Notes under the pieces: model-generated
Databases searched by the model: none
The model's input: only the letters and a program-made list of their open reading frames with translations
Told to the model about the DNA's origin: nothing
From: an uncultured Oscillospiraceae bacterium
GTDB lineage: Bacteria; Bacillota; Clostridia; Oscillospirales; Ruminococcaceae
NCBI GenBank assembly: GCA_934446455.1
Contig: CAKSEE010000007.1
Location: forward strand, 7,473 to 71,472
Direction of reading: 5' to 3'
Length of the DNA stretch: 64,000 nucleotides
Part shown: positions 45,901 through 53,991 of the stretch, one piece after another
Position numbering within the stretch: position 1 is the stretch's first letter
How the letters are laid out: each line of letters begins with the position of its first letter
Program-made: the position numbers and the translations under genes

Positions 45901-48044
45901 AGCTTACCGACAAACACAGCTTTGGCACGGATTACGGCTCTGACGAGAACGGGCATTGGCTCTGCTGCACGGAATGCGGCATTGCTGACAGCGTCACAGA
46001 AGCCCACGCCATGACCGCAAGCACCGACTGCACCCAGCCCGACACGTGCGATATATGCGGCTACGCTTCTGACGAAATGCAGGCAAAACACGCGTGGGGC
46101 GCATGGGCAGCCGACCCCGCAGACCCCGAACGCCACACGAGAGGCTGCACAAACAGCGGCTGCACCGCTTCCGAAAGCGAGCAGCATTCGGGCGGTACGG
46201 CTACCTGCTCGCAGAGCGCGGTATGCGGCAGCTGCGGCGCTCAATACGGCGACAAAGACCCCGCCGTTCACTCCTCAGAGGACCTTACATGGGACACCAC
46301 GGAAACAACGCACGTTCTCGTTCATGCGTGCTGCGGCGAGGCTGCTGACAAGGTATTCATGCACGACTGGGACAGCGCGTTCGACTGCCGCGACTGCGGC
46401 TACGCCTGCGCGCACAGCTTTGAAGAACCCGACTATATGTGGAGCAATGACGGCACAGCGTGCACGGCTTCAAGGACGTGCGAGTTCTGCACCGATACGC
46501 ACACGCAGGACGCAAAGGTAACTGTAAGGGTAACTCAGGCGCAGTCCTGCACCGACCCCGAGCTTTCCACCTGCACTGCGACCTTTACGGGTGCAGACTT
46601 TACCACGCAGGTAAAGCAGGACGTTGAAACAAAGCCCGCGCTCGGACATGACTACGCGGCTGTGTGGACGAGCGACAGCGCCGAGCACTGGCACAAGTGC
46701 GCGCGCTGCAACGAGAAAACGGACGTTTCCGCGCACAGCGGCGGTACGGCGGACTGCCTGTCCCCCGCCGCCTGCGAATACTGCGCGCATGAATACGGCA
46801 GCATTGACCCTGACAACCACAGCGGCTCGCTCAGGTATGTCAGAGTATCCGACGAGGCGCACAGGCAGGAGTATTCCTGCTGCGGCAAGGTAACTGCGGA
46901 AGAACCGCACTGCTTTGACGAGAACAAGGTATGCACAAAGTGCGGCTACGGCTGCACGCACAGCTTCGGCAGCGCTTCTTACACATGGAGCTCGGACCTT
47001 ACAGGCTGCACTGCGGCGCGCGACTGCGGGCGCTGCGGCTTTACCGACAAGGAAACGGTAAAGGCTGCCGCTAAGGTAACCCGGCCGCAGACCTGCCTTG
47101 ACCCCGAGCTTACCACATATACCGCGGTATTCAGTGGGGAGGGGTTTGCGGCGCAGGTAAAGGAGAACGTGCAGACAAAATCGGCGCTCGGGCATGACTA
47201 CACGACCGTGTGGACGAGCGACGGCGCGCAGCACTGGCACAAGTGCGCGCGGTGCGAGGCAAAAACGGACGTTTCCGCTCACAGCGGCGGCACAGCGGAG
47301 TGCGACGCAAAGGCGCGCTGTGAAATATGCGGGCAGGAATATGGCAGCACAGACCCCGACGTTCACAGCGGCGTGCTTAAGTACACGTCGATATCCTCGC
47401 AGGCGCACAGGCAGGAATACTCCTGCTGCGGCAAGGTGACTATCGCAGAAGAGCCGCACGAATTCGGCACAGGCAGAAAGTGTGAAAAGTGCGGTTATAG
47501 CAGCAGCTCCTCGGGCGGCGGCTCAAGACCCAACAGGGACGACGATTCCAACGACGTTAAGCCCGATGACACCAAACCCGACGACGCCAAGCCCGACGAC
47601 ACAAAGCCGAGCGACACCAAGCCCGATGACGCCAAGCCCGACGACACCAAACCCGACGACACAAAGCCGAGCGACACCAAACCCGACGACGCCAAGCCCG
47701 ATGACACAAAGCCGAGCGACACCAAGCCCGACGACACAAAGCCGAGCGACACCAAGCCGAGCGACGCCAAGCCCGACGACGCCAAGCCCGACAGCTCAGA
47801 ATCCTCTGAGTCCTCACCCGCAGACAGCGGCGAGAGCGCGGAAAACGAGAGCTCGGAAAGCGGCGAAAACGGCGGCACGGATACCGACGGACAGGGCAAT
47901 GGCACAGGCGTAAAGCCCGACGGCTCCGACAGCTCCGACGGTAAAGCGGACGAGAGCGTTCCCGCAACGGGAATTGCCGTAAACCTTGCGGCTTTGATTG
48001 CAGCAGGCGCTGCGGTGACGGTTCTGCGCAAAAAGAGAAAATAA
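42927..48044 (+). CDS. Large sortase-anchored surface protein (1705 aa)
   Basis: A signal peptide (MKKLIQRAVSALTATAIAAA) is followed by a DUF6273-like domain (about 45-290; WSGDLVYFGSYKGYPLRF), beta-rich regions, and a right-handed-helix-like part near 710-870 (ITINGGYFVNG and similar turns). From about 930 to 1530 come many CxxC repeat pairs (CTRCGREYG, CDICGYA, CEYCAHEYG, CEKCGY), then a linker of 5-residue K-P-D-D-T type repeats. The end is VPATG, a hydrophobic helix and RKKRK, a sortase signal. Ligand is unknown; the Cys pairs could bind metal or form disulfides. Confidence 0.9.
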   Translation: MKKLIQRAVSALTATAIAAAMAFIPKPADVAGVASAQSPKTVTGVRLNELERPGASKDYWSGDLVYFGSYKGYPLRFRVMEKYGGESYGISENVLTLDCDNIVDQKSMLNGDEDFDDIDTGIIFDKSPVKKWLNSTFYNTAFTDEERALIAKSTRGAANGGPREGRRVCSMRFTNTYFFPMTGAHLDTKYGIPKFDRHDLKGLAKTYLGKTAENEYGSKISYWLCCTFRNEIATPLVLRKPANDYYPDIIRVDEVAKNNASVFDVSATIGVSPMMNIRSDSILFTSKVDIPDEKHKDTYKLTLQLDDMVLTPKGTPTRSANTVTVDYTKQRGADRMDRVSVVITDRGFYEEGAKVLYYGEVVNNKFTLSDEAGRMDPSTYHAYIVGEELHGERECDYASAPQEISIPAPQTADTVSLSVDAPVAKAAYGTPVCTSDSAYINSYCWRNVYNNNMQVTGNASYNTLYSLTVTLMPKSGIQFTENTAVTGVPVDTVTINKDNSLTVVAKFPVTRMQKITSLKAIADKEFPHGSTADDVKNGLPKYVVAETEENGLVSFNITWDYSTVSFDPAKSDSAQKFYVYGTFDPKSYDTTAVQDAATGTNRVQIKVTVCPHTPRATWAYNETEHYKLCNAAGCGQKMTSEPHDFMTIYDKEQYLEKGGSIFDYPIKWCRTCGYRTSDNAERMAAVTTVGSLEPKVFTDFKMAWFYAKENPGSTITLLSNVNAGNLNGTLSIEPNQEITLDLSKYSLTIPGGSNGNDLFTIDGGSLTVKSGDVNGGGFLFCEGWYLFTVNSGSLTIESGTFKNLSNSLFNIYVKDTNADCNITINGGYFVNGIKLNSGNITINSGKIDGDGLSINGSAEAELAGGSYSEINVNLSGAQKNIYELLRGDYEYKYNPDEQKPWFSTGINIINPKVVLKSDHVHTPQLVAQVDETCTTNGAKAHYECSCGAIFSDNTMTREVPLAEFAIPAAHVGGTATCKNRAVCTRCGREYGELTDKHSFGTDYGSDENGHWLCCTECGIADSVTEAHAMTASTDCTQPDTCDICGYASDEMQAKHAWGAWAADPADPERHTRGCTNSGCTASESEQHSGGTATCSQSAVCGSCGAQYGDKDPAVHSSEDLTWDTTETTHVLVHACCGEAADKVFMHDWDSAFDCRDCGYACAHSFEEPDYMWSNDGTACTASRTCEFCTDTHTQDAKVTVRVTQAQSCTDPELSTCTATFTGADFTTQVKQDVETKPALGHDYAAVWTSDSAEHWHKCARCNEKTDVSAHSGGTADCLSPAACEYCAHEYGSIDPDNHSGSLRYVRVSDEAHRQEYSCCGKVTAEEPHCFDENKVCTKCGYGCTHSFGSASYTWSSDLTGCTAARDCGRCGFTDKETVKAAAKVTRPQTCLDPELTTYTAVFSGEGFAAQVKENVQTKSALGHDYTTVWTSDGAQHWHKCARCEAKTDVSAHSGGTAECDAKARCEICGQEYGSTDPDVHSGVLKYTSISSQAHRQEYSCCGKVTIAEEPHEFGTGRKCEKCGYSSSSSGGGSRPNRDDDSNDVKPDDTKPDDAKPDDTKPSDTKPDDAKPDDTKPDDTKPSDTKPDDAKPDDTKPSDTKPDDTKPSDTKPSDAKPDDAKPDSSESSESSPADSGESAENESSESGENGGTDTDGQGNGTGVKPDGSDSSDGKADESVPATGIAVNLAALIAAGAAVTVLRKKRK
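47563..47800 (+). repeat. 15-bp tandem repeats coding a K-P-D-D-T/A-type linker
   Basis: About sixteen units of five codons (K-P-D/S-D-T/A). The repeats form the wall-spanning linker just before the sorting signal and are prone to length change without frameshift. Confidence 0.9.
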
Positions 48045-48055
48045 CAGCTAATAAA

Positions 48056-48289
48056 GCCGAGGTTCGCTCCTCGGCTTCAGCTTGTCGAAAAAGTATGTTA
48101 TGCCCGCGAAGCGGGCTTTGAAATCCGTTTTTTGTCACGGCTCCGCCGGGGCAAAAAACACTTCTATCCGCACAAGTGTGCGAATTGTCGGCGTAGCCGG
48201 CAATGAGTGCGCGCAGTGCGGATGTTTCTGTCGGAAAAGTCGCAAGACTTTTTCGACAGACTCAAGCCGAGGATCGCTCCTCGGCTTTT
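48056..48289 (+). repeat. Repeat family 1, copy A, between two copies of a terminator hairpin
   Basis: The terminator stem GCCGAGG...CCTCGGC occurs at 48056-48077 (no U-run after it) and again at 48266-48285 (followed by TTTTG); they differ at one loop base. Between them is a 187-bp element (48078-48264) from CAGCTTGTCGAAAAAG to CTTTTTCGACAGACTCA, containing four hairpins. Open frames inside are by-products. Serves the convergent genes on both sides. Confidence 0.85.
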
Positions 48290-48308
48290 GTTGCGTTCCG
48301 ACGGCGCT

Positions 48309-50225
48309 TTACTGCAGCTCGCCGTTTACCCAGCTTAAAACGCGCGGGTACCTGTCGGACGCGTCAAAGAATACCGTTCGCTGCTCGCCCTCAGCCTTGA
48401 TATCCTGCGTCCAGTTCTCGGGCAGCTCGCACTCTACATAGGGGCGCATATCGTCCCACAGCGCGCCCTCGTCCACCGACCACTTAAGACTTACCGTGGG
48501 GCAGAACGCGCCGTTAACGTGCGTTCTGCAGTTTTCCGTGTAGAAGAACGTTTCGTAGGTCTTGCCGCGGTAAGTCACCTTAAGCTCGGGGCGGGTTGCG
48601 TTTTCATCAAATATGCCCTGTATGTTCCTGAAAGAGAACTTCTTTACCGTACTCGGGATATTAAGCTCCCTGAGATTACCCACATCAAAGAAAGGCAGGT
48701 CATGTATCTCCTCAAGCCCCTCGGGCAGAACGAGATACTCCATGTTCGGAAGCCCTCCCATGTCGCTTGAAAGCGCCATTGCGTCCAGTACCTTAAGCGA
48801 AGAGGGCAGGACAAGCTTCTTGATACTGTTGTTTTTGGCGAATACGCCGCAGAGCAGCTCGCTGTAAACGAGCTCCTTAAGCGTTTCAGGCAGCCTTACA
48901 TAGCGAAGTCTGCCGCAATCAGCAAACGTCCCTTGGTACAGCTCCTCAATGCCGTCCGCAAGGTATACCTCGCGCAGGTTTATACAATAGTTGAGAAAAT
49001 ACCCCGGCACTACCCCGCCGTCGACCTTTATCGCGCGCAGTATTGCCTTCTCCTCAGGGCTGAAGTAATCATCATAATATTCGCCCTCTACCACATACTT
49101 CCATGTTGCAGGTAGCTCCAGCACCTCTATTCCGTTTTCGACTAAAAAATTTCCAAACAAGGTTACAACGGTTTTGCCGTCAATGGCTTCGGGTATCTTA
49201 ACACTGCGGGAAGAGCCGTTGTACGCCGTAATGCGCAGCGTGCCGTCCTCAAGCTCGTCATACTCAAACTCCTCTGCGGGCGTGTCGGGAATATTCTCAA
49301 GCAGAGAGCCGCTAAGCAGCCTGCCGTTCACCGCAAGGTTGAGAGAACGCGCGCCGTCCTCCGCTACGCGGTACTTTACGCCCCTGTACGTAACGACAAG
49401 GTCCTTTGAGCAGTATGCGAACGGGCTGAACTCGTCGTAGCCGTACATAACGCAAAGCGTGTCGGGCAGCTTTATCTGCCTGAGCGACGTGCAGGCAAGG
49501 AACGCATTTGCACCAAGCTCCTCAAGTCCCTTTGAAAGCGTTACTTCGCTCAGCTCGTGGCACTCCTCAAACGCGCTGTAGCCAATCCTTTTCACCGTGC
49601 GCGGAATACGTATCTTATCAAGCCCCGACTGCGAAAACGCGCACGCTCCTATCTCCTCAAGTCCCTCGTTGAGCTTTATCTCATAAAGTGCGAAGCAGTC
49701 TGCAAACGCAAGCTCATCTATAAGCCTGAGCGACCTCGGGAGGTCAACCCTGCGCAGATTTGTAAAGCCCTCAAATGTGCGCGCGCCTATCATCGTTATC
49801 CCATCGGAAAGCACTACCCTTTCAAAGCTTCTGCGGCATTCTTTCGGGAAAAGGTCGGTATCAACGCTTACATTTATTTCCTTTCCATCCTTATCGCTGA
49901 TTGTCCCGCCCATTGTCGCCGCCATCTCTTTCCAGCCGCGGAGCATTCTGCCCTCGTTGTCGCTCTCCACATTTCGCGTGGGTATCACCGCCGTTCTGTC
50001 AGAGCCCTCGAGCCTGCCGACGTAAAGCTCGCTGAAAAAAGTGCTCTCAGTATATCCGAGCGTTCCTGCAACGCGCATTCCCTCAGCCTGCGACGGGATA
50101 ACGCAGGCATAATCGTAATTTCCGTATTTTTTGCTACCAAACATACCCGTCGCATAAAGTACGCCGCTGTTGTCGAATTCCGCAAGGTAGCAGCAATCCG
50201 TCCTGATAACCTTTGTAATTTCCAT
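48309..50225 (-). CDS. BspA-type leucine-rich repeat protein (638 aa)
   Basis: No signal peptide or anchor is visible, so it is probably cytoplasmic or released by another route. At least ten LRR_5 repeats of the form FxxCxxLxxIxLPxxLxxI occur: TFEGFTNLRRVDLPRSLRLI, AFSQSGLDKIRIPRTVKRIG, AFEECHELSEVTLSKGLEEL, TFADCGRLRYVRLPETLKEL and others. Such repeats usually bind proteins. GGAGGAAC precedes the ATG. It has its own promoter at 50280-50308. Partner unknown. Confidence 0.88.
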   Translation of the reverse strand: MEITKVIRTDCCYLAEFDNSGVLYATGMFGSKKYGNYDYACVIPSQAEGMRVAGTLGYTESTFFSELYVGRLEGSDRTAVIPTRNVESDNEGRMLRGWKEMAATMGGTISDKDGKEINVSVDTDLFPKECRRSFERVVLSDGITMIGARTFEGFTNLRRVDLPRSLRLIDELAFADCFALYEIKLNEGLEEIGACAFSQSGLDKIRIPRTVKRIGYSAFEECHELSEVTLSKGLEELGANAFLACTSLRQIKLPDTLCVMYGYDEFSPFAYCSKDLVVTYRGVKYRVAEDGARSLNLAVNGRLLSGSLLENIPDTPAEEFEYDELEDGTLRITAYNGSSRSVKIPEAIDGKTVVTLFGNFLVENGIEVLELPATWKYVVEGEYYDDYFSPEEKAILRAIKVDGGVVPGYFLNYCINLREVYLADGIEELYQGTFADCGRLRYVRLPETLKELVYSELLCGVFAKNNSIKKLVLPSSLKVLDAMALSSDMGGLPNMEYLVLPEGLEEIHDLPFFDVGNLRELNIPSTVKKFSFRNIQGIFDENATRPELKVTYRGKTYETFFYTENCRTHVNGAFCPTVSLKWSVDEGALWDDMRPYVECELPENWTQDIKAEGEQRTVFFDASDRYPRVLSWVNGELQ

Positions 50226-50279
50226 ATCTGTTCCTCCGTGATGACGTAAATCCTGTGGGGTTTCTCAGCTGATGATGAC

Positions 50280-50308
50280 AGTATAGCAGATATTCCCGCT
50301 TCCGTCAA
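50280..50308 (-). promoter_or_regulatory. Promoter of the leucine-rich repeat gene
   Basis: Minus strand: TTGACG (50303-50308), 17-base spacer, TATACT (50280-50285). Confidence 0.8.
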
Positions 50309-50658
50309 GCAAAAAACTGCGGCTTTTTTGATACAGTTTTAATTGTCCCGTTTTTGGCCGCAAAACTGCACAATCCCTGCAAACGGCTTTGTTATGCCAA
50401 ATTTGGCAGTTCGGCGCCTGACCGCGGTCAAAGAATCCGCCACCACTATATATTGTGGTGATATTGCAAATCAAGCTTACGGAATACAATATTTATGCAG
50501 TCTAATTAAGCGTTGTAACAAATAACCTCCCCCTGAGCGCCCTGATTTCAGCGTTTTGACGAACCAACGGCTGCAAGCCCGACAACGCATTATGAGTAGC
50601 TGTTATTTTTGGTTAAAATGCCAAACCCCTGTATGCGCGCAAAAATTCCCCCGCCCTA
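50309..50658. other. Intergenic region with three palindromes, no gene
   Basis: 350 bases between divergent promoters. It holds perfect palindromes TGCCAAATTTGGCA (50395-50408) and GACCGCGGTC (50420-50429) and a near-perfect one, CACCACTATATATTGTGGTG (50441-50460). Short open frames here look non-coding. The spacing suggests regulator sites or a decayed repeat; I cannot assign it. Confidence 0.5.
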
Positions 50659-50687
50659 TTGATTTTGCGCAGAAAATGGTGTATAAT
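50659..50687 (+). promoter_or_regulatory. Promoter of ppa
   Basis: TTGATT (50659-50664), 17-base spacer, TATAAT (50682-50687). Confidence 0.8.
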
Positions 50688-50722
50688 CATAGTAAACAAA
50701 CCCATTGAAAGGACGAAAAGAT

Positions 50723-51274
50723 ATGAACATATGGCACGACGTAGCCCCCGAGAGGATAACCCCCACAGATTTTCTTGCAGTAGTTGAGATAGAAAAGGGC
50801 AGCAAGAAAAAGTACGAGCTTGACAAGCAGACGGGCTTTATCATACTCGACAGAATACTTTACACCTCTACCCACTACCCCGCGAATTACGGCTTTATCC
50901 CGCGCACCCTTGCAGACGACGGCGACCCGCTCGACGTGCTGCTGCTCTGCAACGAGCCGATTAACCCGCTTGTGCTTGTGCAGTGCTACCCTATCGGCGT
51001 TATCACCATGCTCGACAACGGCAAGAATGATGAGAAGATCATCGCCATTCCGTTTGAGGACCCGACCTACAACGCATACCGCGGCATTGAGGCGCTCCCG
51101 AGCCACATCTTTGAGGAAATGCGCCACTTCTTCTCGGTGTACAAGCAGCTCGAGGGCAAGGAAACAGCCGTGAACGAGGTTATGGGGCAGAAAGCCGCAA
51201 TTCAGGTAATCAGCCAGTGCATAAAGAACTACAACGAGATATACGGCGCGCGGGAGAAGGAGAACGAGGAATGA
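50723..51274 (+). CDS. ppa: Inorganic pyrophosphatase (family I)
   Basis: Hydrolyses pyrophosphate to phosphate and so pulls biosynthetic reactions forward. The 183-residue protein has the family I metal site DDGDPLDVLLL near 62, KKKYELDKQTG near 30 and HYPANYGFIP near 50. The ATG at 50723 (MNIWHDVAP) has AAAGGA upstream. Its stop overlaps the start of maf (ATGA). Confidence 0.96.
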   Translation: MNIWHDVAPERITPTDFLAVVEIEKGSKKKYELDKQTGFIILDRILYTSTHYPANYGFIPRTLADDGDPLDVLLLCNEPINPLVLVQCYPIGVITMLDNGKNDEKIIAIPFEDPTYNAYRGIEALPSHIFEEMRHFFSVYKQLEGKETAVNEVMGQKAAIQVISQCIKNYNEIYGAREKENEE

Positions 51275-51822
51275 TTCTCGCAAGTCAGTCGCCGCGCAGG
51301 CGCGAGCTGCTGTCGCTTATCACTGAAGACTTTACGATAATCCCGGCAAAGGGCGAGGAGAGCATTCCCGAGGGCACGCCTGCGCGCGCTGCCGTAGAGC
51401 TTCTCGCACGGCAGAAGGCGCAGGAAATAGCGCTCACGCACAGCGGCGAGGCGATAGTCGCCGCCGATACCGTTGTGTGCTGCGACGGCGTTATCATGGG
51501 CAAGCCCCGCTCCGAAGCGCACGCGCGCGAAATGCTGCACAGCCTTTCGGGGCGCGTGCATGAGGTGTACACGGGCGTTTGCGTGATGTTCCCTGACGGG
51601 TGCCGCGAGTGCTTTTCCGAGGAAACGCTCGTGGAGTTCTTTGAGCTTACCGACGAGGAGATAGCCGCCTACGCCGCCACGGGCGAGCCTATGGACAAGG
51701 CGGGCGCCTACGGCATTCAGGGCAGGGGCGCGCTGCTTGTCAAGGGGATAAAGGGCGACTACTACAATGTCATGGGGCTGCCCGTTGCAAGGCTCGCGCG
51801 GGTGCTTAAAAGGCGCATTTAG
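51271..51822 (+). CDS. maf: Maf-type nucleoside triphosphate pyrophosphatase
   Basis: Maf proteins hydrolyse dTTP, UTP and modified pyrimidine nucleotides to monophosphates. The 183-residue protein shows ILASQSPRRRELLS at the start, AADTVVCCDG near 70, and DKAGAYGIQGRGALLV near 145. The ATG overlaps the ppa stop and has GAACGAGGA upstream, so the two are co-translated; ppa would remove the pyrophosphate that Maf releases. Confidence 0.95.
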   Translation: MILASQSPRRRELLSLITEDFTIIPAKGEESIPEGTPARAAVELLARQKAQEIALTHSGEAIVAADTVVCCDGVIMGKPRSEAHAREMLHSLSGRVHEVYTGVCVMFPDGCRECFSEETLVEFFELTDEEIAAYAATGEPMDKAGAYGIQGRGALLVKGIKGDYYNVMGLPVARLARVLKRRI

Positions 51823-51928
51823 TCAGCGGATTGTAATATTACCGCGGATTATTGCATTTTGTATACTCGCCGCTGTAAACAGCTCGTATATTGTCGAGTT
51901 ATATTACTCATTGTAAAAGGAGAGCGAA

Positions 51929-52522
51929 ATGGCAGGTAAACTCAAAAAGCTCACGTACAACTCACCCGTTATACTCACCTATGCTCTGGTGTGCCTTGCA
52001 GTGCTTGTTGCAGACTCCCTTACGGGCGGGCTGCTGAACAGGCTGCTGTTCATATGCTACGGCCACCCTAACCTGTTCGACCCGCTGACATACCCGCGGC
52101 TTGTGCTGCATATATTCGGCCATGTGAACCTTGCGCACTACACCAACAACATGGTGCTCATGCTGCTTGTGGGTCCTATAGTCGAGGAGCGCTACGGCAG
52201 CTGGAACCTGTGCGTGATGATTGGCGCGACAGCGCTCGGCACGGGTATTCTCAACAGCATTTTATTCTCCACGGGAATAATCGGCGCAAGCGGCATTGTG
52301 TTCATGCTGATAATCCTGAGCGCCTTTACCAACATGAGAAAGGGCGAGATACCTATAACGCTCATTCTCGTGACTGCGGCGTATCTCGGGCAGGAAATAT
52401 ACGACGGACTGTTCACAAACGACAACATCTCGCACTTCGGTCACTTAACGGGCGGATTTTTCGGGCTTGCGTTCGGCATTATGTTCTATAAAAAGAAGTT
52501 TGAGAACGGCACAAACTCGTAA
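51929..52522 (+). CDS. Rhomboid family intramembrane serine protease
   Basis: The 197-residue protein has six hydrophobic helices. Catalytic serine is in GASGIVFMLI near 120 and the histidine in SHFGHLTGGFFG near 170; the HVNLAHYTNN loop near 70 is typical of the family. Cuts membrane proteins near their helices; substrates unknown. AAAGGAGAG precedes the ATG. Confidence 0.92.
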   Translation: MAGKLKKLTYNSPVILTYALVCLAVLVADSLTGGLLNRLLFICYGHPNLFDPLTYPRLVLHIFGHVNLAHYTNNMVLMLLVGPIVEERYGSWNLCVMIGATALGTGILNSILFSTGIIGASGIVFMLIILSAFTNMRKGEIPITLILVTAAYLGQEIYDGLFTNDNISHFGHLTGGFFGLAFGIMFYKKKFENGTNS

Positions 52523-52549
52523 TATTACGGCATATTTATACAAATAGTA

Positions 52550-52791
52550 AAACGGGCTGTTGGTTCAGCCCGTTTCAGCTTGTCGAAAAAATATGTTATG
52601 CCCGCGAAGCGGGTTTTGAAATCCGTTTTTTGTCACGGCTCCGCCGGGGCAAAAAACACTTCTATCCGCACAAGTGTGCGAATTGTCGGCGTAGCCGGCA
52701 ATGAGTGCGCGCAGTGCGGATGTTCCTGTCGGAAAAGTCGCAAGACTTTTTCGACAGACTCAAACGGGCTGTTGGTTCAGCCCGTTTTTTC
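52550..52791 (+). repeat. Repeat family 1, copy B, between two copies of a terminator hairpin
   Basis: The 26-base hairpin AAACGGGCTG...CAGCCCGTTT stands at 52550-52575 and, without a mismatch, at 52762-52787, where TTTT follows. The 187-bp element between them (52576-52762) differs from copy A at only three bases. It lies after the rhomboid gene and before the mreB stop. The rest of this 326-base gap holds nothing else. Confidence 0.88.
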
Positions 52792-52848
52792 TGTTCTGTT
52801 GTCGCTTATTCGCTGCGTACTACCCGCATGGCGAAAGCGCACGCGCGT

Positions 52849-53865
52849 TTATCTGAACCCGTAAAGCGAAACCTGCTCGAAGCCGTCAAGCAGCTCGCCG
52901 CTCATCTTGAACGCCGTGTCCACTCCGCGCGCAACGCACTCTATCGGGTTCTCCGCAACATAGCACGGCGCGCCCACGTTGTCGCTTATAAGCTCTGCAA
53001 GACCGCCGAGCATTGCGCCACCGCCCGTCAGCAGTATGCCGTTCGTCAGGATATCGCCGACAAGCTCGGGAGGCGCGCTCTCCAGTACCAGCTTCACCTG
53101 CTCCACTATCTCCGTTGCGTTTTCGTGGAGCGCGTCGTAAATGTCGAGGTCAGTTATCTCAATGCTCTCGGGCAGCCCCTTGAGGAGGTTTCTGCCGCGG
53201 ACGGTCATCTTCACCTCGCCCTTGGGGTCGAATACGTTTGCTATCTCTATCTTCGCCTTTTCCGCAGTCTTTTCGCCGATAAGCACCTTGTACTTCTGCG
53301 TGAGGTAGCGTATTATTGCCGCGTCAAACTTGTTGCCCGCCATTTTGTGTGAACGCGAGGATACGATACCGTTAAAGGACACGATAGCCACATCGGAAGT
53401 GCCGCCGCCGATATCCACGACCATTGTGCCGTTTGGCTTTGAAATGTCTATCCCTGCGCCGATAAGCGCCGCAATGGGCTCCTCTATCAGGAATACCTTG
53501 CGCGCGCCTGCGGAAAGCGCAGCCTCTACAACCGCGCGGCGCTCAACGTCCGTTACGGAGGACGGAACGCACAGAACAACGCGGGGCTTCACCATAAAGC
53601 CGCCGTTTACCTTGTGGATAAACGCGCGTATCATTTCCTCGGTCATGTCGTTGTCCGAAATAACGCCGTCCTTGAGCGGGCGCACCGCAACGATGTACTC
53701 GGGCGTTCTGCCTATCATCTTGTACGCCTCGCTGCCGACAGCAACGACCATCTTCTTCTTTTTATCGTACGCGACAACGCTCGGTTCGTTCAGGACTATG
53801 CCCTTTCCGCTCACGGTGATGATTATATTCGCTGTGCCTAAATCTATTCCTATATCAAGTGCCAT
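52849..53865 (-). CDS. mreB: Rod shape-determining protein MreB/Mbl
   Basis: Actin-like filament protein guiding cell-wall synthesis. The 338-residue protein has the phosphate-1 motif GIDLGTANIIITVSGKG, the phosphate-2 motif VVDIGGGTSDVAIVS near 160, and the adenosine motif LLTGGGAMLGGL near 285. AAAAGGAG precedes the ATG. No mreC or mreD follows, as is common for Mbl-type copies. Confidence 0.95.
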   Translation of the reverse strand: MALDIGIDLGTANIIITVSGKGIVLNEPSVVAYDKKKKMVVAVGSEAYKMIGRTPEYIVAVRPLKDGVISDNDMTEEMIRAFIHKVNGGFMVKPRVVLCVPSSVTDVERRAVVEAALSAGARKVFLIEEPIAALIGAGIDISKPNGTMVVDIGGGTSDVAIVSFNGIVSSRSHKMAGNKFDAAIIRYLTQKYKVLIGEKTAEKAKIEIANVFDPKGEVKMTVRGRNLLKGLPESIEITDLDIYDALHENATEIVEQVKLVLESAPPELVGDILTNGILLTGGGAMLGGLAELISDNVGAPCYVAENPIECVARGVDTAFKMSGELLDGFEQVSLYGFR

Positions 53866-53903
53866 AATTTATTCTCCTTTTGTTCGTACAAGCCTATTAC
53901 TAT

Positions 53904-53932
53904 ATTATAACACTTTTCTTCATTTATTGCAA
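53904..53932 (-). promoter_or_regulatory. Promoter of mreB
   Basis: Minus strand: TTGCAA (53927-53932), 17-base spacer, TATAAT (53904-53909). Confidence 0.8.
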
Positions 53933-53991
53933 CGCCGTGCGGGGAAAAATACACGAATTTCCTGTCCCCGTTTTTGGGCAATTCGCCCAAA

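Noticed and set aside
50441..50460. NrdR box
   Set aside because: Only one box, no second box at about 31 bp and no nrd gene nearby.
50265..50489. 74-residue frame on the minus strand in the ppa upstream region
   Set aside because: It overlaps the promoter of the leucine-rich repeat gene and the palindromes, and has no ribosome site or known family.
48082..52864. Near-identical open frames (MSKKYVMPAKRALKSV... and MSKKYVMPAKRVLKSV...) inside repeat copies A and B
   Set aside because: They are by-products of a structured repeat. The frame is not kept in copy C, there is no ribosome site, and the changes follow base pairing rather than codons.
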